Assembly: GCA_021648725.1 (NCBI GenBank)
Contig: JAKISF010000001.1
Span: 174,553 to 238,552, forward strand
Reading direction: 5' to 3'
Length of the DNA: 64,000 nucleotides
Source: Bacteroidales bacterium
Lineage (GTDB): Bacteria > Bacteroidota > Bacteroidia > Bacteroidales > JAADGE01
A program made the translations under genes and the position numbers. A model generated the notes under the pieces. That model was not told where the DNA came from and ran no database searches. It saw only the letters and a program-made list of their open reading frames with translations. Shown piece after piece: positions 7,251 to 15,625 of the stretch (within the stretch, counting starts at the first letter, position 1; the number at the start of each line of letters is the position of its first letter).

Positions 7251-9718
7251 TTATTTAAATTTATAAATATAACTTACTGAAGGAATAAAAGGAAACAAAC
7301 TGTATTTTATAAGTTGCCTTTGTGTTGAATTGTAATATTGACCTAATGTTCCTCCCGAAAAATCTACATAAAAAGCATTTTTTCTGTTATATGCATTGTA
7401 AACACTTACATTCCATGTTCTTATTCCGTGCTTTACGGGTTTTGAGAAATTTATGCTTAAATCTAACCTGTGATATGCCGGCAGCTTATAATTATTTCTT
7501 TTGCCGTAGTATTCGACAATTCCTCCGTCATAATAATAGAAATTATCATCAGCATATTGTTGATTTTCTATATATATGTCAACCATATTTAGGGGTAAAT
7601 ATCTTTGTTGAGCAAGAGTAACTGAAATACCTGTACCGTACACCCAAGTTGCACCGACATCAATCTTTTCATTAATTTTATAGGTTACGGCAATACTTGC
7701 ATCATGCCGCCTGTCATATCTGTAGGGAAAAACTTCACCGAATGAAATATTTTCAAATTGACGATTTGTTTTAGACCAAGTATATGCTAACCAACCTGTG
7801 AGATTTCCGATATTTTTGCTGAGCATGAACTCTGCTCCGTATGAATTTCCTTCTCCGATTTCAATTTTATTTTCCCAGCCGATTCCGGCAAGCTCACCTT
7901 CTTCGGACTTTCAAAAAAACTTGCACCCTCTTTATATTCAATTAAGTTACTCATTTCTTTATAATATCCTTCAATCGTAATATTTAAATCGTGAGGTAAT
8001 GAAAAAACTGTTCCGAATGCATACTGAACGGAATGTTGCGGAGGAACAAGTTTTGTTGCAGGCAACCAAAGGTCGGTAGGCAACCCGATTGTGCTGTTTG
8101 TTAAGAAATGTAAATATTGAGTCATTTGAGAATATGCAGCTTTTACCGACCAATTATCCGACAATAAAAAACGTGCTGAAATTCTGGGTTCTATAGAATA
8201 ATAGAAAGTATCCTGAACTGATAAACCTGAAATTCTTCCTCCGATATTAAATTTTAGTTTATTTCCGATTTTTATATCATCTTCGGCATAAACGGAATAT
8301 TCTTGTGCATAAATATTTTTACTGCCGTATGTTGTATCAATATTTTGATTGTTTTCTTGATCGGAAAATCTTAATGCCGAAATACCCGGTTTAAAAGTAT
8401 GGAATATTGCGTTTGCTCCGAATTTAATTTTGTGAGCATGAGAAGGTAAATAATCAAAATCAGACTTTATTGCATAGTCTTCAATACCCGATAAATATTT
8501 TATTTGCCATTCACTATGGTAAACTGTTGCATCGTCAGGATTTGTCCACGACGTAAAATCAGATTCTTCCGAAATTGCTGTCGTAAAGTTGTACCTGCTG
8601 TATGTAGCAGTTGTGTTGCCGAATAATTTAGGTGCATATATATGATTCCACCTCAGTGCCGAAGTTATGTTTCCCCAGTGTAAATCAAAATCTGATTTGT
8701 ATTTGTTGACTTCGTTATTATAACTGTAATCTTCACTTGTTTTTACATAAGCTTTATCTTTTCCGGAATAAATGCTTAAAAAAAGTCTGTCTTTATCAGA
8801 AAATTTATGATTTATCTTTGCATTAATGTCATAAAAAAAATATCCTCCCCAAAACTTATCCGTTCCCGGGCTGAAAGAAGAAAAAAGTTTCATAAATGGT
8901 GCAGCCAATACATCTAAATATGTTCTGCGTGCTGAAATAATAAATGATGTTTTGTCTTTGGTTATAGGTCCTTCAAATGAAAATTTAGATGCAATTAGAC
9001 TGACAGAGGCTTCACCCGAGAATTCTTTCATATTACCCTCTTTCATTCTTATGTCGATAACAGATGACAGTCTTCCGCCGTATCTTGCAGGGAAACCTCC
9101 TTTAATAAGTGTAATGTCGTTTACGGCATATCCGTTAAAAACAGAGAAAAACCCGAACAAATGATTTACGTTATAGACAGGAACACCGTCTAAAAGAATA
9201 AGATTTTGGTCAGGACCTCCGCCTCTAACGTAAACACCGCTTGTACCTTCAGAACCTGATTGAACACCGGGCATCAGTTGAATAGTTTTTAATACATCAG
9301 TTTCGCCGAATAAAACGGGAAGTTTTCTGACGGCATTAATCAGAATATCAATTGAGCTCATTTGGCTCGATTTTATGTTGTTTTGTTTACCGGTAATGAT
9401 AACTTCATCAATTTCAGTATTCGGTTTTAACAAAATTGTGATAACGGAGTCTTTTGTAAGATTAATTTCTTGAAAATTATCTGCGAATCCGATAAATCCG
9501 GAACCTAATTTTACTTTTCCTTTTTTTAATGTAAGACTAAAAAAACCGTAAACATTTGTTATCGTTCCTATTTTCAAGTTTTCGGCATCATAAACTGTTG
9601 CTCCTATAATGTTTTCACCGCTTGATTCATCAATTATATATCCGCTCAGTGTATATTTTTGAGCAAATAAGCCGGTAGATATTACAACGGCTGTTAACAG
9701 CAAAATAATTTTTTTCAT
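7251..9718 (-). pseudogene. TonB-dependent receptor, interrupted by a single-base frameshift
   Basis: The locus encodes a TonB-dependent outer-membrane receptor of about 820 residues. In order it has a signal peptide (MKKIILLLTAVVISTGLFAQ), a carboxypeptidase-regulatory-like domain (about 22-105), a plug with GVYVRGGGPDQNLILLDGVPV (about 165-185), and a beta-barrel ending in an aromatic strand with final Phe-Lys. The first frame (9718 to 7787) stops after an out-of-family tail, while the barrel continues in another frame down to 7251. The frames join if one G is added in the CCG at 7904-7906 (minus strand), giving a smooth ESPEEGELAGIGWEN. That may be a sequencing error or a real inactivation. 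The two halves also appear as separate open frames, 7787-9718 and 7251-7826; the latter's ATG is internal. DUF4249 follows. Confidence 0.85.
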
Positions 9719-9834
9719 TTTTTGGTATTATAAATAATAGTTTAATATTATGAATACCGATATAACGAATTTTATTTTTTCTTATTTTATTAAAGGATGT
9801 TTAATTTTTGGGGGCAAAGCTGTAAATTATTGAA

Positions 9835-10452
9835 TTACTGAATGCTTTTTTCCCCGTATGCAAGAAAAACAGGATATTTATTTCCTTGTCTGTCAATTTT
9901 AAAAATTGTTTCAACATTGGTATTTTTGAAATTTGCATTTTGAAGCCAAATATTAAATACATTTTTATCGAAACCAAAATGTTTAACACCTGCAAGTGCA
10001 TTATCATCATGAAATGAGCCGTCTTCGGTTTCTAAATCAGCAATACAAATAATTCCTCCCGGGTTTAAACTATCATAAACTTGATTCAGAAATTGTTCGG
10101 GTTGCATAAAATGATGAAAAGTCATGCTTGATACGGCTAAATCATATTGCTTTCCGTTTAAAATATCTTTGTCGGCATTAAAAATAATTGTATCAACATT
10201 GTTTACATTTGCTTTTTTTGCTTTTTCAACAAGCATATCTAACATTCCTTTTGAGTTATCAATGCCTGTTATTTGTTTTACTTGCGTAATAAAGTGCATA
10301 AGCAATAAACCGGTTCCGGTTCCGATGTCTAAAACCGACATTGTTTTTGATAATTTAACTTTATTTTTAATTGCTTTATAAATGTTTTCTGCCAACAGCA
10401 GTCTTCTCGGTTCAGCATCCCATTCTTTGGCTATATTATCAAATCGGTTCAT
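9835..10452 (-). CDS. class I SAM-dependent methyltransferase
   Basis: This 205-residue cytosolic protein has the Rossmann-type methyltransferase fold. Motif I reads VLDIGTGTGLLL near residue 40. An acidic residue after strand 2 follows (ITGIDNS), then motif IV-like VSSMTFHHF near 110 and a LNPGGIICIADL strand. The pattern (MNRFDNIAKEWD start and HHF motif) is like the UbiE/Methyltransf_25 group acting on small molecules. The acceptor cannot be predicted. It has its own -7 element 11 bases before the ATG, and DUF2147 and an epimerase lie upstream on the same strand. No truncation. Confidence 0.85.
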   Translation of the reverse strand: MNRFDNIAKEWDAEPRRLLLAENIYKAIKNKVKLSKTMSVLDIGTGTGLLLMHFITQVKQITGIDNSKGMLDMLVEKAKKANVNNVDTIIFNADKDILNGKQYDLAVSSMTFHHFMQPEQFLNQVYDSLNPGGIICIADLETEDGSFHDDNALAGVKHFGFDKNVFNIWLQNANFKNTNVETIFKIDRQGNKYPVFLAYGEKSIQ

Positions 10453-10462
10453 TTTTTTTGTT

Positions 10463-10470
10463 CAAAGGTA
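10463..10470 (-). promoter_or_regulatory. -7 promoter element of the methyltransferase gene
   Basis: The minus strand reads TACCTTTG, matching TAnnTTTG, 11 bases upstream of the ATG at 10452. This implies a very short 5' leader. Confidence 0.45.
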
Positions 10471-10489
10471 TAAAATTAAGAATAAAGAC

Positions 10490-10948
10490 CTAAATATCTT
10501 CTATCTTCTTTTTCCAAACAGATGTTTTTCCGATAAATGAGAATCCTATATATCCTCTTACTTTTAAGGTTTCAGGATTTAAAAGTTCGACTTTTATCTT
10601 ATATGTATTTCCGCTTTCGGGGTTGTATATAGTACCCTTTAAACAATTTTCATTTTTTTCGTATTTCAGGTTTTTCATAATTACCAAACCTGTTAACGGT
10701 TTATGTCTTAATTTAGGATTAGGGTTATTAATATCCTTTTTAGGATTACCGTTTTGGTCATTCGGTTCTTTTTGCCAAACAATTTGTCCGTAACAGATGT
10801 TATCTTTTTCAATAATTTTAATTGCCGATCTGTTTTTGGGTGTTAGCCAAACTCCTGTTATATCAGAGTAGTTTTTTTGTGAATAAGCATGAAAAAAAGA
10901 AATTGAAATAATAAAAATAAAAACCGGTTTTAAAAGGTTATTGTTCAT
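10490..10948 (-). CDS. DUF2147 secreted protein
   Basis: This 152-residue protein has a signal peptide (hydrophobic residues 8-22, ending HAYSQK) and a DUF2147 domain. The family hallmarks are ITGVWLTP near residue 30, YGQIVWQKEPND, a run of short polar residues, then GLVIMKNLKYE and a closing LKVRGYIGFSFIGKTSVWKK. In other bacteria DUF2147 is a small periplasmic beta-barrel-like domain of unknown role. The gene lies 37 bases upstream of the methyltransferase start and 19 bases after the epimerase end, so it could be in the same minus-strand unit. Family confident, function unknown. Confidence 0.86.
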   Translation of the reverse strand: MNNNLLKPVFIFIISISFFHAYSQKNYSDITGVWLTPKNRSAIKIIEKDNICYGQIVWQKEPNDQNGNPKKDINNPNPKLRHKPLTGLVIMKNLKYEKNENCLKGTIYNPESGNTYKIKVELLNPETLKVRGYIGFSFIGKTSVWKKKIEDI

Positions 10949-10967
10949 AATATTTTGCCTTAAGATT

Positions 10968-12005
10968 TCAAATAACCTTTATATATTTTGGGTTATAAAT
11001 GAAAAAATGATTAATTAATTCTGGATTGTTGTTTAAATAAGCTTCATAAGGTTCAGATTTCGTCAGTAGTTTTTTTTGAATATTTTTTTTAAATAATTTA
11101 GAAAGTATCTTTTTAGAAGGATTTATTTTTTCGGACACTTGCTTTAAATAATCATCAATTGAATCTCTTTGAAAATTAAGTATATCATTTAAAATTTCTG
11201 TATCTTTATAATATCCGCAATGAAAGTTTTTTTCTGCGAAAGCATATTTAGGGAATTTCATATTGTTTAAACCGAACAATTTAAAGTTTTCCTTCAAGAA
11301 ATCTTCATAAGAAATTCTGCACTTATTTCCGCCTCCGAGATTGAAAATTTGCTCGTTTAAATAATCTTTCTTTTCAACGGCATTAACAAGAGCAAAAGCA
11401 ACATCTCTTGAAGTAACAATTTCAAGTTGTGTTTTTAGAGGCATGTGAAAAAATAAAGGATCTAACTTCATTTTTGGATTCATTACAGCTGAAAGTCTGA
11501 ATATTGTATAATTTTTGGTGTTTATTTTCAGATAACTTTCTGCTTTAATTTTTGTTTCGGCATAATAGTCTTTTGGAGCGGGGGATAGGGAATCAAAAAC
11601 TTTAATTTCAGGATTTTTAATTCTGTCGCCGTAAACCGATATTGAAGATGTGTAAATTACAAAAGCTTCGGGATTAAGCTTATTAACAGCATTTACAATA
11701 TTTTTTGTTCCTCCGATATTAATTTTTTTGGCAAGCTCTGTAAATTTATCAGCTTTAGGAGGGATTAATGCAGCTGTATGAATTATTACATCTGAACCGT
11801 TTACTGCTTTTTCTGTATCTTTTTCATTTATGATATTTCCGAAAATTATTTCAACTTTATTTTTATAAGGTTTTAACTTTTTAACAGACTTCTTATTTTT
11901 TAACTCTAAAACTTTAATTTTAAATTTATTTGTATGTTTTAACAACTCTTTAAGAGTTTCATAACCGACCGAGCCTGTTGCACCTGTTAATAATATTATT
12001 TTCAT
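10968..12005 (-). CDS. NAD(P)-dependent epimerase/dehydratase (extended SDR)
   Basis: This 345-residue extended short-chain dehydrogenase has the nucleotide-binding motif TGATGSVG at about residues 7-14, DVIIHTAAL near 80, and the catalytic YAETK (YxxxK) near 155. This family acts on nucleotide sugars, steroids or similar substrates; nothing here fixes which. The start is taken at 12005 (MKIILLTGATG), which puts the Rossmann motif at its usual distance. An upstream ATG at 12092 would add 29 residues unlike the family and would include a hairpin. The C-terminal 60 residues are lysine-rich and poorly conserved-looking. It lies downstream of the AraC regulator on the same strand. Confidence 0.83.
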   Translation of the reverse strand: MKIILLTGATGSVGYETLKELLKHTNKFKIKVLELKNKKSVKKLKPYKNKVEIIFGNIINEKDTEKAVNGSDVIIHTAALIPPKADKFTELAKKINIGGTKNIVNAVNKLNPEAFVIYTSSISVYGDRIKNPEIKVFDSLSPAPKDYYAETKIKAESYLKINTKNYTIFRLSAVMNPKMKLDPLFFHMPLKTQLEIVTSRDVAFALVNAVEKKDYLNEQIFNLGGGNKCRISYEDFLKENFKLFGLNNMKFPKYAFAEKNFHCGYYKDTEILNDILNFQRDSIDDYLKQVSEKINPSKKILSKLFKKNIQKKLLTKSEPYEAYLNNNPELINHFFIYNPKYIKVI

Positions 12006-12018
12006 ATTACTGATTTTG

Positions 12019-12061
12019 AAAAAACGGTGTGCCGAAAAAACTGAAATCATCAAACACACCG
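12019..12061 (-). terminator. possible terminator after the AraC-type gene
   Basis: A 7-base stem CGGTGTG (12025-12031) pairs with CACACCG (12055-12061) around a 23-base loop and is followed on the minus strand by six Ts. It lies between the regulator (ending 12157) and the epimerase start at 12005. The loop is long, so confidence is moderate. Confidence 0.45.
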
Positions 12062-12156
12062 ATTGTTTATGTCTAATTAAAAAGTAATACAAATATCAGG
12101 AGTTATTAAGTTCATTTCGTCCGAATCGCTTAATTCGGAATATAAACTTGTTCGAA

Positions 12157-13260
12157 TTATGCGTTTTGAACCTTTTTTTTATATTCCGAGGGAGTAAATC
12201 CGGTGTATTTTTTAAATAAGGTATTGAAAGTAGATTTTGAATTGAAACCGCATTCATAGGCAACGGCAAGAATTGTATAATGTTTTTTCTTATTATCAAA
12301 AAGCATTTTTTTCACTTCCTCAATTCTGTACTCATTGATAAATGTGTAGAAATTTTTATTAAGTTTCTCATTAATTATTTGTGTGAGATGATGTCGCGAG
12401 ATTTTTAACATTTCGGCAAGTTCAGAAATTGTAAGTTTTTCATCCAAATAAGGTTTTTCTGTAATCATTAAAGCTTGCAATTTATCCAAAATTTCATCTG
12501 CATCTTCGCTTTTCAAATTAGAACTTGAATATTTCTGTTTCTTTTCCGGTGCTTTCTTTTTTGAATAAACCGATAATTGCTTAAACCCGAAAAAACTGAA
12601 TGCAAAAGCAAAGAATGTTAATCCTATGTATGAAAATTCAATAGGATTTATATTTCCGATATAGAAGCTTTTATTTTTTATTAAATACCAAGCACCGGTT
12701 ATATACAAAGTTAAGTATGCAAATAAAAAACTGAACAATACAACTTTTAACCAATTTAGTGTGATTTTTTCGGAAGTATAAGAGAATACGTTTTTAATAT
12801 TATCTTGATGTTTGTAAACAAGTATAAATGAAAAAATTACATATATTGTATTCAATGAAAAAAATGTAAAACCGTATGTTATTCGATAAGGCAGAAATTG
12901 ATTGTTTTCAAAGAAGTTATTTCCGGGAAGTATTGGTTTGTCAATAAATATGACAGTTGCAAAAGCAAAAGCAGCAAAAGGAATAAAATGTAATAAGGAT
13001 TTATAATTGAATATAAAATTTTCGGAAATTAAACTTTTAACATATAGAAAAACCAAAGGTCCGAATGCCATAGGCAAAACAGGAGGGATTTCACGAAAAA
13101 AAATGATTTCACTTTTTAATAATGAAAAACTCATGTCGGCAGCAATTAAAAAGAGCAAAGCAGCCAACAATTTATCTGAAATACTTTGATTTTTTTTTAC
13201 GGCAATAAAAAGCCCGGCAAAAAATGCTTGTGAAATTCCTATATATAAAATCGGGGTCAT
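12157..13260 (-). CDS. membrane-anchored AraC-family transcriptional regulator
   Basis: This 367-residue protein combines about seven N-terminal transmembrane helices (residues 1-235) with a C-terminal AraC-type double helix-turn-helix DNA-binding domain (about 265-365). KLTISELAEMLKISRHHLTQIINEKL gives the first HTH; the end with VAYECGFNSKSTFNTLFKKYTGFTPSEYKK is the canonical AraC signature. Such membrane-tethered regulators are common in Bacteroidota and probably sense a signal in or near the membrane. The target genes are unknown. The neighbouring tandem membrane proteins and SDR upstream, or the epimerase downstream, are candidates by position. Confidence 0.88.
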   Translation of the reverse strand: MTPILYIGISQAFFAGLFIAVKKNQSISDKLLAALLFLIAADMSFSLLKSEIIFFREIPPVLPMAFGPLVFLYVKSLISENFIFNYKSLLHFIPFAAFAFATVIFIDKPILPGNNFFENNQFLPYRITYGFTFFSLNTIYVIFSFILVYKHQDNIKNVFSYTSEKITLNWLKVVLFSFLFAYLTLYITGAWYLIKNKSFYIGNINPIEFSYIGLTFFAFAFSFFGFKQLSVYSKKKAPEKKQKYSSSNLKSEDADEILDKLQALMITEKPYLDEKLTISELAEMLKISRHHLTQIINEKLNKNFYTFINEYRIEEVKKMLFDNKKKHYTILAVAYECGFNSKSTFNTLFKKYTGFTPSEYKKKVQNA

Positions 13261-13315
13261 TGTTTGACAGAGGTTTGCAAAAAATGTAATTGTTAATATA
13301 GTTACTTACAAAGAG

Positions 13316-13735
13316 TTACTTATTCTGAAAAGAATATTTAAAATACATGAAACTTGCATATATCATTGCCGAACCGACACCGATATATATAGGAAATATA
13401 TAGATATTAGGTATAAATTCAGTATTTCTCATAAATATTCCGAAACCTATCATAATTAGAATTAAAAAATAAAATTTTAGAGTATGAAAAGCAAACACAG
13501 AAACTTTAATGCCGGGAATATTTATAATTCTTTTAATATTTTCATCAGTAACTTTAATAAAAACAAAACGAGTTTTAATAAAAGCGAGAGCTAAACTTGC
13601 AACGGCAGCAATAATTGATTGCAGTAAAGAAAAACCGGGAAACCAAAACAACACCCTGGAAATAAGCATAATGCCTACTGCTAACCACAGAGCCCCCGTA
13701 ATAAAAACTAAAGATATTTTTTTTATTTTGAACAT
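13316..13735 (-). CDS. four-helix membrane protein, copy 2 of a tandem pair
   Basis: This 139-residue integral membrane protein has four predicted helices (about 8-26, 33-52, 85-103, 111-130) and no known catalytic motif. It is a paralogue of the next gene upstream: both share the pattern GxLWxxVGIMLI near residue 20, a DENIKRI/EKNIERI segment near 65, VFAF/LFAF, IGFGIFM/ISMGIFM and IGVGSAMIYASF / IGIGSALFFASF. The reading frames overlap by 13 bases, implying translational coupling after an old tandem duplication. Function unknown; a membrane-lipid or envelope role is only a guess. It ends 55 bases before the AraC-type regulator gene begins. Confidence 0.75.
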   Translation of the reverse strand: MFKIKKISLVFITGALWLAVGIMLISRVLFWFPGFSLLQSIIAAVASLALAFIKTRFVFIKVTDENIKRIINIPGIKVSVFAFHTLKFYFLILIMIGFGIFMRNTEFIPNIYIFPIYIGVGSAMIYASFMYFKYSFQNK

Positions 13736-14142
13736 TTAAAAAACCTTATATAATATCTGAAACTTGCAAAAAAAAGTGCCGAACCGATTCCTGTGTACAT
13801 TAAAGCCAGAAAATTTTTAGGAATAAATGCTCTTGATTTCATAAATATTCCCATACTTATCATAACAATTATTAAAAGATACGATTGCCACTTTTGAAAA
13901 GCAAACAAACAAACTTTATTTTCATATTGCTTTATGCGTTCAATGTTTTTCTCTGCAATATTATTAAAGCCGAATTTTGCAATTATAATTCCTGCAAAAA
14001 TCCCCATACCTGAAATTGCTATTATACCTGTGTCGGAAAATGTAATTAACCATTTATATGCAATTTTAATTAACATAATTCCGACACCTGTCCATAATAA
14101 ACCTGCAATAATTATTAATATTTTTTTGTTTACTTTAATCAT
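13723..14142 (-). CDS. four-helix membrane protein, copy 1 of a tandem pair
   Basis: This 139-residue protein is the same length as its downstream paralogue and has the same four-helix layout (about 8-26, 36-57, 88-106, 114-132). The sequences have clearly diverged (roughly one third identical by eye), so the duplication is not recent. Its last codons overlap the first of the following gene by 13 bases. It lies 16 bases downstream of the SDR gene on the same strand, so SDR, copy 1 and copy 2 probably form one operon. No signal peptide beyond the first helix and no charged catalytic residues are seen. Confidence 0.75.
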   Translation of the reverse strand: MIKVNKKILIIIAGLLWTGVGIMLIKIAYKWLITFSDTGIIAISGMGIFAGIIIAKFGFNNIAEKNIERIKQYENKVCLFAFQKWQSYLLIIVMISMGIFMKSRAFIPKNFLALMYTGIGSALFFASFRYYIRFFKCSK

Positions 14143-14158
14143 GAATTTAATATTTTAA

Positions 14159-14920
14159 TTATTCCATCATTTTTCCGGCAATGGTTGTTAAAAGTTGTCT
14201 GGGTGTCATTCTGGTTGAAAATGCCAGCATTTTATTTTTAAAACCGTGAATTGCCGATACTTTTCCTTTTTTCATAGATAAAAATATAAATTCTGCCAAA
14301 TCTCTTGATGTAGGAGCTTTTGAAAAAACATCTCCTTTAAATCCGGCAGTATCTGCAAATTCTGATTTTGTTGCTCCGGGGTTTATAACCGTTACTTTTA
14401 CATTGTCGTTTTTCAGTTCATTTGCAATTGCTTCTGAGAAATGTAATACATAAGCTTTGCTTGCAGCATAAGTTGCAAATTTAGGTACTCCTTGAAATGC
14501 TGCTGTTGATGCAATGTTTATAATATGTCCGTTTTTATTTTTTACCATATCTTTTACAAACAACTTCGTTAACTTTGTTAAAGTTATAATGTTCAAAATT
14601 AACATACTTTCTTCTTTGCTGATATCAATATCTTTAAAAAACCCGTTTATTCCGAAACCGGCATTGTTTATAAGAACATCAACCGGTATATTCGCTGCTT
14701 TTACTTGATTGTAAAGCTGTTCTGCACTATCTGTTTTAGATAAATCAATATCAAAAATATCAACTTTTACATTTTGTTTTTCTTCTATTTCTTTTTTAAT
14801 TACTTCAAGGTTTTCTTTTCGTCTTGCCGCAAGAACTAAGTTGTATTTATTTTCAGCAAATACGTAAGCTGTTTCTTTTCCTATTCCGCTTGATGCTCCG
14901 GTTATTAATACTGTTTTCAT
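14159..14920 (-). CDS. short-chain dehydrogenase/reductase (SDR)
   Basis: This 253-residue classical SDR has the cofactor-binding motif TGASSGIG at about 6-13, NNAGFGI near 87-93, catalytic Ser in NIASTAAFQG near 140, and YAASK (YxxxK) near 154-158. After these come the usual VINPGAT stretch and a C-terminal segment with a predicted amphipathic region (AIHGFKNKMLAFSTRMTP). The pattern resembles the DltE-like subgroup. It oxidises or reduces an unidentified alcohol or ketone using NAD(P). It leads a three-gene minus-strand run with the two small membrane proteins. Confidence 0.88.
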   Translation of the reverse strand: MKTVLITGASSGIGKETAYVFAENKYNLVLAARRKENLEVIKKEIEEKQNVKVDIFDIDLSKTDSAEQLYNQVKAANIPVDVLINNAGFGINGFFKDIDISKEESMLILNIITLTKLTKLFVKDMVKNKNGHIINIASTAAFQGVPKFATYAASKAYVLHFSEAIANELKNDNVKVTVINPGATKSEFADTAGFKGDVFSKAPTSRDLAEFIFLSMKKGKVSAIHGFKNKMLAFSTRMTPRQLLTTIAGKMME

Positions 14921-15151
14921 GTGTTTTTATTTAGTGTATTTTTTTCAATTAACAAATTCCTGACAATCATTGCTTCATAATATACAATTCCTTCAGTTAA
15001 AAATTTGAAGTTTACAGTAATCTTTGTTTATTTTCTCAAAATTAGTTTTTTTGAGTTCTTTCATACTATAAATATAAAAAACTAACAGAAAAAGTTGAAT
15101 AACGAAAGTACTCATTTGTAAAGATGCATTTAAATATTAAAACGAAAAAAC

Positions 15152-15159
15152 TATCTTTG
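15152..15159 (+). promoter_or_regulatory. -7 promoter element of the arsC/glycosyltransferase operon
   Basis: TATCTTTG matches TAnnTTTG exactly, 27 bases before the GTG start at 15187. The gap 14921-15186 otherwise holds no open frame that I can support. Confidence 0.5.
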
Positions 15160-15186
15160 TAAAATTATAAAATAAATTATAAAAAT

Positions 15187-15597
15187 GTGAAAATTTTAAT
15201 CCTCTGTACAGGGAATTCTTGTCGCAGCCAAATGGCAGAAGGTATTCTGAAGTCTTTTAATAAAGAATTTGAGGTTTATTCTGCCGGAACAAAACCTGCA
15301 GAACAGGTAAGCCCTTATGCTGTTAAAGTTTTGAAAGAAATTAATATTGACATCCGCAACAATTATCCGAAAAGCACCGAAAATTTCATTAATGAAAGTT
15401 TTGATTATGTTATAACCGTGTGTGATAATGCAAAAGAAATTTGCCCGGTTTTTACCGGAGATGTAAAACACAGATTGCATATAGGATTTGAAGACCCTTA
15501 TGAGGCAACCGGAACCGAACAAGAAATATTATCGGAATACAGAAGGATTAGAGATGAAATAATAATCGAATTTAATGCTTTTAATGAAAATATTTAA
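15187..15597 (+). CDS. arsC: arsenate reductase / low-molecular-weight phosphatase family protein
   Basis: This 136-residue cytosolic protein belongs to the thioredoxin-coupled arsenate reductase branch of the LMW tyrosine phosphatase fold. The P-loop is CTGNSCRSQ (Cys7 nucleophile, Arg13). The two further redox cysteines are present in VCDNAKEICP, and the general acid lies in the DP of GFEDP. Known homologues reduce arsenate to arsenite. No arsR, arsB or acr3 gene is near, and the gene leads into glycosyltransferases, so a detoxification role is not supported by context. The start is GTG: the overlapping ATG at 15185 is followed at once by a stop. Confidence 0.85.
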   Translation: MKILILCTGNSCRSQMAEGILKSFNKEFEVYSAGTKPAEQVSPYAVKVLKEINIDIRNNYPKSTENFINESFDYVITVCDNAKEICPVFTGDVKHRLHIGFEDPYEATGTEQEILSEYRRIRDEIIIEFNAFNENI

Positions 15598-15625
15598 TTT
15601 CTTACAAAAAAGTCTAAAAATCAGG

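Noticed and set aside
7251..7826. Separate small gene starting at an internal ATG
   Set aside because: It is the C-terminal barrel of the TonB receptor in another frame; the frames join with one extra G near 7904, and the sequence before the ATG (EGELAGIGWENKIEIGEG) reads on as barrel.
12096..12299. Small open frame at the 3' end of the AraC-type gene
   Set aside because: It overlaps the AraC helix-turn-helix coding region in another frame and has no family resemblance.
15187..15597. Arsenic resistance operon
   Set aside because: No arsR, arsB, acr3 or arsM gene is nearby; downstream genes are glycosyltransferases.
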